A stretch of 13,546 nt of DNA, from the NCBI GenBank assembly GCA_947074225.1, contig CAMTOX010000011.1, positions 1 to 13,546 on the forward strand, written 5' to 3'. The translations under genes and the position numbers were made by a program. Below, piece by piece: positions 8,960 through 13,546 of the stretch (position 1 is the first letter of the stretch; each line of letters starts with the position of its first letter). The notes under the pieces are model-generated. The model ran no database searches. It worked only from the letters and a program-made list of their open reading frames with translations, and was not told where the DNA came from. The DNA is from an uncultured bacterium. GTDB taxonomy: Bacteria > Bacteroidota > Bacteroidia > Bacteroidales > Paludibacteraceae.

Positions 8960-9204
8960 GATGCTTGCTTCGCAGCGCGTATGATGTTCGCTACCGCTCA
9001 TGGTGAATACTCGGCGTTGTCTCGTGTTGAATGTTCGCAAACGCTCACGTCTAGTGTTCGGCTGTCGCCTCACGTAGGATGTGTTTTTTTAATTCAACAC
9101 GAAGGAAGTGAACATTCCATATTGAGCTTTACGAAATATTCAATGCGTGGCATTCAACGCATAGCGCTCAGCATTCCCTGCGAACGCAGAGAGCATAAAC
9201 ATCC
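8960..9204. repeat. Degenerate palindromic repeat cluster B (fbp leader)
   Basis: Five forward units begin at 8960, 8983, 9005, 9029 and 9052 (22-26 bases each). GATGTG plus seven T occupies 9078-9090. Inverted units then start with ATTC at 9092 (22 bases), 9114 (24), 9138 (14) and 9152 (14), with further degraded material to ATAAACATCC. An 11-base stretch at 9022-9032 is perfectly complementary to 9092-9102, so the two halves can fold back on each other. The cluster ends 35 bases before the fbp start codon. Confidence 0.85.
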
Positions 9205-9239
9205 AACAACTAAAGGGTTTAAACAAATAAAACATAGCT

Positions 9240-11213
9240 ATGAAAAGCACATCAGAGTTTACTCCGGAAGAGTTGCGTTATCTGCAGCTTCTTTCGCGCA
9301 GTTTTCCTACCGTGGCTTCGGCAAGTACCGAAATCATCAATCTAGAAGCGATATTGAATCTGCCCAAAGGGACAGAACATTTCTTGGCCGACCTGCATGG
9401 AGAGTATGAGGCGTTTCAACATGTGCTGAAAAATGCTTCCGGGTCTGTAGAACGTAAAGTAAATGAACTCTTTGGATCACATCTGCGCGAGAGTGAGAAA
9501 CGTGAACTCTGTACCCTGATCTACTACCCGCGTGAGAAACTGGAACTTATTAAAGCTAAAGAGAGTAACCTGGACGAATGGTATATGGTAACGCTGATAC
9601 AACTGGTACGTACGTGTCAGATAGTTTCTAGCAAATATACTCGTTCCAAAGTGCGCAAGGCACTTCCTGAGGAGTTTTCCTATATCATTCAAGAGCTGAT
9701 GCATGAGTCGGAAAATAATCCCAATAAACAAGCCTACCTCGATGGTATTTTACGTACCATTATCACGATCGGTCGTGCCGACGAATTTATTGTTGCCATG
9801 TGTCACCTCATACAACGCTTGGTGATAGATTCCCTGCATATTGTAGGCGATATCTACGACCGTGGTCCGGGAGCACATATCATCATGGATACATTGATGC
9901 GCTACCATCATGTGGATATCCAATGGGGCAATCACGATGTGTTATGGATGGGTGCTGCGGCAGGCAATGACTGTTGCATCGCCAATGTGCTGCGCATCAG
10001 TCTTCGCTACGCCAGCCTTAAGACACTGGAAGATGGCTATGGCATCAACCTGCTGCCTTTGGCAACTTTTGCCATGGAGCAGTATGCCGATGATCCCTGT
10101 ACTATTTTTCAGCCTAAGATGACCTATGCCGATGCACCCTATAGTGAGAAGAATATGCGTCTCATTGCACAGATGCATAAAGCCATCTCTATCATACAGT
10201 TTAAGTTGGAAGCAGCACTATTGAATAAACATCCTGAATATGGATTGAATCATCGCAATATGTTGCATCGCATGGATCTACAGCGGGGGGTGTTGGTGGT
10301 AGATGGAAAAGAATATCCACTTGAAGATACCTGTTTTCCTACTGTAGATGCTGCCGACCCTTACCGCCTGACGGAGGAAGAGGCAGAATTGGTGACAAAA
10401 CTACACCATAGCTTTGTGAGCAGTGAGCGACTAGAAAACCATATGCAATTTCTTCTCAGCCATGGTGCCATGTATAAGGTCTGTAACTCTAACCTGCTGT
10501 TTCATGCCTCAATACCGATGAATGACGATGGCACCTTTAAGGAGGTGATGATAGATGGATGTCCCTATGTCGGCAAAGCTCTGCTAGATAAGGTAGACCA
10601 GATGGTGCGTAAAGCTTTTCAGCGACATGCCGAGACAGCAGAGCGCGACTACTGCATAGACTATATCTGGTACTTATGGTGTGGTCCCGATGCTCCCCCT
10701 TTTGATAAGTCGCAGATGGCTACTTTTGAACGCTACTTTACCACTGATAAAGCACTCCAAAAAGAGGTGCAGGGGCACTATTTTACTGTGCGCAATAGCC
10801 CGGAAGTGTGCGAACGTATTCTCGATGAGTTTGGATGCCATGGTCGTCACCGACATATCATAAACGGACATGTGCCGGTGAAGACCAAGAAGGGTGAGAC
10901 GCCAATACGTGCCAATGGATTGTTACTAGTGATTGATGGTGGATTCTCACGTGCCTACCAACCAGAGACAGGTATTGCAGGATATACTTTGGTGTACAAT
11001 TCCCAAGGAATGCATCTGGTGCAGCATGAGCCTTTCTTGTCACGACAAATGGCCATAGAGCAGGGACTGGATATTAAATCTACCAATATCGTCGTAGAGT
11101 TCGATGCCCAACGTATGCGCGTGCGTGAGACCGATATCGGCAGGGAACTGCAACAACAGATAGATGACTTGAAAGCCCTGTTATGCTGGCGCTTGTCTGA
11201 TGCTTCGCGTTGA
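9240..11213 (+). CDS. fbp: Fructose-1,6-bisphosphatase, class III
   Basis: This enzyme hydrolyses fructose 1,6-bisphosphate to fructose 6-phosphate and phosphate in the cytoplasm, the committed step of gluconeogenesis (EC 3.1.3.11). At 657 residues it has the usual length of the class III family known from Firmicutes and Bacteroidota. The metallophosphatase motifs are intact: ADLHGEYEAF (Asp51, His53), VGDIYDRG (Asp204, Asp207), WGNHD (Asn231, His232), LLFHASIP (His422) and INGHVPVK (His544), followed by LLVIDGGFSRAY. The ATG at 9240 is preceded by an A-rich stretch without a Shine-Dalgarno, typical of this phylum. The N terminus (TPEELRYLQLLSRSFPTV) looks complete. The gene lies alone between repeat clusters B and C. 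Its final codons (SDASR) and TGA stop fall inside the first, partial unit of cluster C, so the extreme C terminus is repeat-derived. The promoter at 8919-8950 and the long repeat leader suggest possible post-transcriptional control. Confidence 0.97.
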   Translation: MKSTSEFTPEELRYLQLLSRSFPTVASASTEIINLEAILNLPKGTEHFLADLHGEYEAFQHVLKNASGSVERKVNELFGSHLRESEKRELCTLIYYPREKLELIKAKESNLDEWYMVTLIQLVRTCQIVSSKYTRSKVRKALPEEFSYIIQELMHESENNPNKQAYLDGILRTIITIGRADEFIVAMCHLIQRLVIDSLHIVGDIYDRGPGAHIIMDTLMRYHHVDIQWGNHDVLWMGAAAGNDCCIANVLRISLRYASLKTLEDGYGINLLPLATFAMEQYADDPCTIFQPKMTYADAPYSEKNMRLIAQMHKAISIIQFKLEAALLNKHPEYGLNHRNMLHRMDLQRGVLVVDGKEYPLEDTCFPTVDAADPYRLTEEEAELVTKLHHSFVSSERLENHMQFLLSHGAMYKVCNSNLLFHASIPMNDDGTFKEVMIDGCPYVGKALLDKVDQMVRKAFQRHAETAERDYCIDYIWYLWCGPDAPPFDKSQMATFERYFTTDKALQKEVQGHYFTVRNSPEVCERILDEFGCHGRHRHIINGHVPVKTKKGETPIRANGLLLVIDGGFSRAYQPETGIAGYTLVYNSQGMHLVQHEPFLSRQMAIEQGLDIKSTNIVVEFDAQRMRVRETDIGRELQQQIDDLKALLCWRLSDASR

Positions 11214-11364
11214 ATGTTCGGCTGTCGCCTCACGGGGAATGCTTGCTTCGCGGCGCGTTGAATGTTCGCTGATGCTCACGTTAAACAAGCGTAGCATTAA
11301 ACTAACAAAGCGAAGCGCTGTGTTCAACTAGCGCTGTGTTCAACTAGTGCAGTGTTCAATATTC
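11199..11364. repeat. Degenerate palindromic repeat cluster C, overlapping the fbp 3' end
   Basis: It starts inside the fbp reading frame with a partial unit (GATGCTTCGCGT, 11199-11211). Forward units follow at 11212 (TTCGGCTGTCGCCTCACG type), 11237 and 11260. The T-run centre is missing. Inverted, degraded material follows (GCGTAGCATTAAAC, AAAGCGAAGC), then three tandem 16-base units: GCGCTGTGTTCAACTA at 11315 and again exactly at 11331, and a diverged copy at 11347. Confidence 0.8.
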
Positions 11365-11447
11365 AGTATTCTAATAATTTAGACATATATAGACAGATGT
11401 TTGTATTAAAAAAGTGAATTTCTTCAAATTGTTACAAAGTTTTGTAT

Positions 11448-11455
11448 TATATTTG
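11448..11455 (+). promoter_or_regulatory. Candidate -7 box upstream of the export permease
   Basis: TATATTTG matches TAnnTTTG fully. It lies 7 bases before repeat cluster D, mirroring the promoter and cluster B arrangement before fbp. No TTTG occurs at the ideal 19-21 base distance (an ATTG ends 16 bases upstream), so confidence is moderate. Confidence 0.45.
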
Positions 11456-11462
11456 CATGTGT

Positions 11463-11676
11463 GAATAGTGTTCAGCGATGCCTCGTGATGCATGTTCGCT
11501 TCGCTCACGGGGAATGCTTGTTTCGCGGCGCGTTGAATGTTCGGTTGCCACTTTACGTTAAATACTCGGCGATGCTTCACGTAGGATCTGTTTTTTATTC
11601 AACGTGAACACAATGAGCATTCAAGATTGAGCCGTGTAAAATATTCAACGTACAGCATTCAACGCGAAGCATAAAG
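11463..11676. repeat. Degenerate palindromic repeat cluster D (permease leader)
   Basis: Five forward units begin at 11463, 11487, 11512, 11535 and 11560 (23-25 bases each). GATCTG plus six T occupies 11585-11596. Inverted units begin at 11597 (22 bases), 11619 (24), 11643 (14) and 11657 (14), then ATAAAG. The unit order and the 22/24/14/14 lengths are the same as in cluster B. CGCGTTGAATG at 11529-11539 is exactly complementary to 11656-11666. The cluster ends 49 bases before the permease start. Confidence 0.85.
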
Positions 11677-11725
11677 TGTCTAAACAAAAAATCATACCGG
11701 TCTTTAAAGGCCCCCAAATAGATCT

Positions 11726-12568
11726 ATGGAAGAGTATAGTACCATTATAAAACCTCGTGAGGGTTTACTACAGATTGACTTTAAGGAGCTGTGGCGATAC
11801 CGCGACCTTTGGCGCATGTATGTCAAACGCGATATTGTGACACAATATAAGCAAACCATTTTAGGACCTACCTGGTTCTTTATACAACCCCTCTTTACTA
11901 CCATTATGTATATGGTGGTGTTTGGTGGTATTGCCAAAATTAGTACCGATGGACTTCCACAAGCACTCTTCTACCTAGCCGGAATTCTCTGTTGGCAATA
12001 TTTTGCCGACTGTCTCAATAAAACCTCAAACACGTTTACTAATAACGCTGCCATCTTTGGGAAGGTCTACTTTCCACGTCTGGTGGTGCCCTTGGCAACG
12101 GTGACAGGAAACTTGGTGAAACTTTTCATACAGTTTCTACTCTTCTTCTTGGTCTATATCTACTACTGGGTGGTGGGTGCTCCCGTAGCCCCAAACTGGT
12201 ATGCCTTCCTATTTCCACTGCTCATCATCATGTTGGCAGGATTGGCCTTAGGGTTTGGCATCATCATCTCTTCGCTCACCACAAAATACCGTGACTTGAC
12301 CATACTCTTTACATTCATTGTACAGCTCTGGATGTATGCCACCCCAATCATCTATCCTCTCAATACCATCACTAACGAGAAACTGCGTTTTGTGATGACA
12401 CTGAACCCCATCACCTCTATAGTGGAGAGTTTCAAATATGGCTTCTTAGGAGCCGGAAGCTTCTCATGGTGGGCACTGGGCTATAGCTTCGTCTTTATGG
12501 TGGTGCTGCTCTTTGTAGGAATAGTGGTGTTTAATAAGGTGCAGCGGAGTTTTATGGATACCGTATAG
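11726..12568 (+). CDS. ABC-2 type polysaccharide export permease (Wzm/TagG-like)
   Basis: This is the inner-membrane permease subunit of an ABC exporter for lipid-linked O-antigen, capsule or teichoic-acid-like glycans. It has 280 residues, a normal length. The amphipathic N-terminal segment (DFKELWRYRDLWRMYVKRDI) precedes six predicted membrane segments at about 50-70, 77-97, 118-148, 158-183, 192-212 and 248-270. Family hallmarks are visible: YKQTILGPTWFFIQP near 41-55, KYRDL at 187-191 and LNPITSIVESFKYG at 226-239. Such permeases work with an ATPase (Wzt/TagH type) usually encoded directly downstream. Here the next gene is instead a repeat-flanked GxxExxY protein, and no ATPase lies in the window. 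CACGAAT repeats start two bases after its TAG stop codon. The ATG at 11726 fits the usual family N terminus. The exported glycan cannot be named from sequence. Confidence 0.92.
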   Translation: MEEYSTIIKPREGLLQIDFKELWRYRDLWRMYVKRDIVTQYKQTILGPTWFFIQPLFTTIMYMVVFGGIAKISTDGLPQALFYLAGILCWQYFADCLNKTSNTFTNNAAIFGKVYFPRLVVPLATVTGNLVKLFIQFLLFFLVYIYYWVVGAPVAPNWYAFLFPLLIIMLAGLALGFGIIISSLTTKYRDLTILFTFIVQLWMYATPIIYPLNTITNEKLRFVMTLNPITSIVESFKYGFLGAGSFSWWALGYSFVFMVVLLFVGIVVFNKVQRSFMDTV

Positions 12569-12570
12569 TT

Positions 12571-12776
12571 GCACGAATTTACACAAAGAGGAGAACACGA
12601 ATTTCACGAATAGGAGAGCTCGAATAATCACGAAGGAAGGAACACGAATAATCACGAAGGGATTAAATAGCACGAATTTACACAAAGAGGAGAGCTCGAA
12701 TTTACACAAAGAGGAGAACACGAATTTCACGAATAGGAGGAACGCGAATATAGTACCACGAATTACACGAAGGGGG
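12571..12776. repeat. CACGAAT-family degenerate repeat array, left of the GxxExxY gene
   Basis: The array is built from variants of CACGAATTTACACAAAGAGG, CACGAATTTCACGAATAGGAG and AATAATCACGAAGG. A perfect 43-base direct repeat occurs at 12574-12616 and 12697-12739. The array starts 2 bases after the permease stop codon and ends about 50 bases before the likely GxxExxY start. Apparent reading frames through it on the minus strand are low-complexity products of the repeat. Confidence 0.9.
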
Positions 12777-12825
12777 TAGACTGAATTTGATTGGATGAAA
12801 GTTTTATTTGCATAAATGGATTGTT

Positions 12826-13203
12826 ATGGATGATAAGATAGTGATGAGGGATGAAAGTTATAAAGTGGTTGGTGCAGCCATGAAGGTGTATAATCTTTTG
12901 GGATGTGGTTTTTTGGAAGCAGTTTATCAAGAGGCATTGGAAACCTTCTTTAAAGAGGAGGGAATACCTTATCAAAGAGAGGTGAAGTTGAATATTTATC
13001 TGGGAGATCGTTTGATGAGTAAGTATTATATTGCCGATTTTATCTGTTATGATGATATGGTTATTGAAGTGAAGGCTACAGAATATTTGACACAGCAACA
13101 TGGGAAACAATTGTTGAATTATTTGAAAGCAACGCATAAAAAGTTGGGTATCTTGATGTGTTTTGGTGGTGACCAATTTGTGTTTAAACGTATCCTTTTG
13201 TAA
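12826..13203 (+). CDS. GxxExxY family protein (PD-(D/E)XK nuclease-like fold)
   Basis: The gene encodes 125 residues from ATG 12826. The frame also stays open upstream to a TTG at 12808, and another ATG lies at 12844. The defining motif is GFLEAVY (Gly-x-x-Glu-x-x-Tyr) about 28-34 residues from the start, preceded by KVVGAAMKVYNLLG as in other members. Further on are IADF (Asp), VIEVKATE (the ExK pair) and QLLNYL. The spacing Asp, then ten residues to Glu-x-Lys, and the downstream Q-x-x-x-Y match the PD-(D/E)XK nuclease core, so nucleic-acid cleavage or binding is plausible but the family's role is not established. The gene looks full length. It is bounded on both sides by CACGAAT repeats and seems AT-richer than the permease gene, which suggests an independent or mobile origin. 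No Shine-Dalgarno or promoter was recognised. Confidence 0.88.
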   Translation: MDDKIVMRDESYKVVGAAMKVYNLLGCGFLEAVYQEALETFFKEEGIPYQREVKLNIYLGDRLMSKYYIADFICYDDMVIEVKATEYLTQQHGKQLLNYLKATHKKLGILMCFGGDQFVFKRILL

Positions 13204-13209
13204 TAATAG

Positions 13210-13430
13210 CACGAATAACACGAATAGAATTGCACGAATATCACGAATAGAAAGGCACGAATAACACGAATAGAATTGCACGAATAACACGAATAGAGTT
13301 ACACGAATATTCACGAATGTGAGATTGCACGAATATTCACGAATGTGAGATGGCACGAATATTCACGAAAGGAATTACACGAATGGAAAAATACGAACTT
13401 CACGAATAGTGAATAACACGAATATATACG
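13210..13430. repeat. CACGAAT-family tandem array, right of the GxxExxY gene
   Basis: Four 23-base units begin at 13210, 13233, 13256 and 13279 (CACGAATAACACGAATAGAATTG; the first and third are identical). Two 26-base units at 13302 and 13328 end in GTGAGATTG or GTGAGATGG. Increasingly degraded copies begin at 13354, 13378, 13401 and 13417. The array starts 6 bases after the GxxExxY stop codon. It is not CRISPR, because the units abut without unique spacers. The remaining 13431-13546 is AT-rich with nothing recognised. Confidence 0.9.
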
Positions 13431-13546
13431 ATTAAGTAAAAACGAAGGGATTTAATGGTTTAAAACATATAAGTAAATAATATTTGAATTATAATTTATG
13501 ATATTGATTAGAGATAATTGATTCATGAGATTGAAATTGAGATATT

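Noticed and set aside
8909..9409. Plus-strand frame of 166 codons upstream of and overlapping fbp
   Set aside because: It runs through repeat cluster B and then the first 170 bases of fbp in another frame. The translation is repeat-derived with no family resemblance.
12464..12730. Minus-strand frame of 88 codons (KFVFSSLCKF repeated)
   Set aside because: It is low-complexity translation of the left CACGAAT array, plus antisense of the permease 3' end.
12763..13356. Minus-strand frame of 197 codons opposite the GxxExxY gene
   Set aside because: Its ends are translated CACGAAT repeat (RDIRAILFVLFV-like) and its middle is antisense to a clearly conserved gene.
13210..13430. CRISPR array
   Set aside because: The units abut directly, vary in length and sequence and have no unique spacers. 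No cas gene is nearby. The same applies to clusters A-D.

Overview
The window looks like chromosomal DNA of an AT-rich Bacteroidota bacterium, most likely order Bacteroidales. The reasons are a very large secreted protein with a C-terminal type IX secretion (T9SS) sorting domain and a BACON-like segment, a class III fructose-1,6-bisphosphatase of about 657 residues, a GxxExxY-family protein, Bacteroidota-type promoters (TTTG / TAnnTTTG) and weak or absent Shine-Dalgarno sites. Species cannot be assigned. The first 47 bases are not biological: they match the end of an Illumina P7 index adapter, so the window begins at an untrimmed contig end.

Layout, left to right. 1-47 is adapter. 48-588 is AT-rich with no recognisable gene. 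589-623 is a terminator hairpin for the leftward degQ/htrA-type periplasmic protease (688-2163, minus). 2164-3137 is a 974-base AT-rich gap between divergent genes. 3138-8579 encodes a 1,813-residue secreted protein of unknown function. A 20-bp perfect hairpin (8639-8684), preceded by three 11-base tandem units, probably ends its transcript. Next comes fbp (9240-11213, plus), then an ABC-2 type polysaccharide-export permease (11726-12568, plus), then a GxxExxY protein (12826-13203, plus). Apart from the divergent degQ gene, everything reads rightward.

The most unusual content is intergenic. Four clusters (A 8707-8884, B 8960-9204, C 11199-11364, D 11463-11676) belong to one family of degenerate 22-26-base units. 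A, B and D run as five forward units, a GAT(G/C)TG plus T-run, and then reverse-complement units. B and D agree in unit count, order and lengths. Each starts a few bases after a TAnnTTTG box and ends about 40-50 bases before a start codon, one in front of fbp and one in front of the permease. They may therefore form nearly the whole 5' leader of two unrelated mRNAs. The cluster C repeat also supplies the stop codon of fbp.

A second, unrelated repeat family built on CACGAAT starts immediately after the permease stop codon and lies on both sides of the GxxExxY gene. This is a repeat-flanked predicted nuclease-fold gene, sitting where the ATPase partner of the permease would normally be expected.
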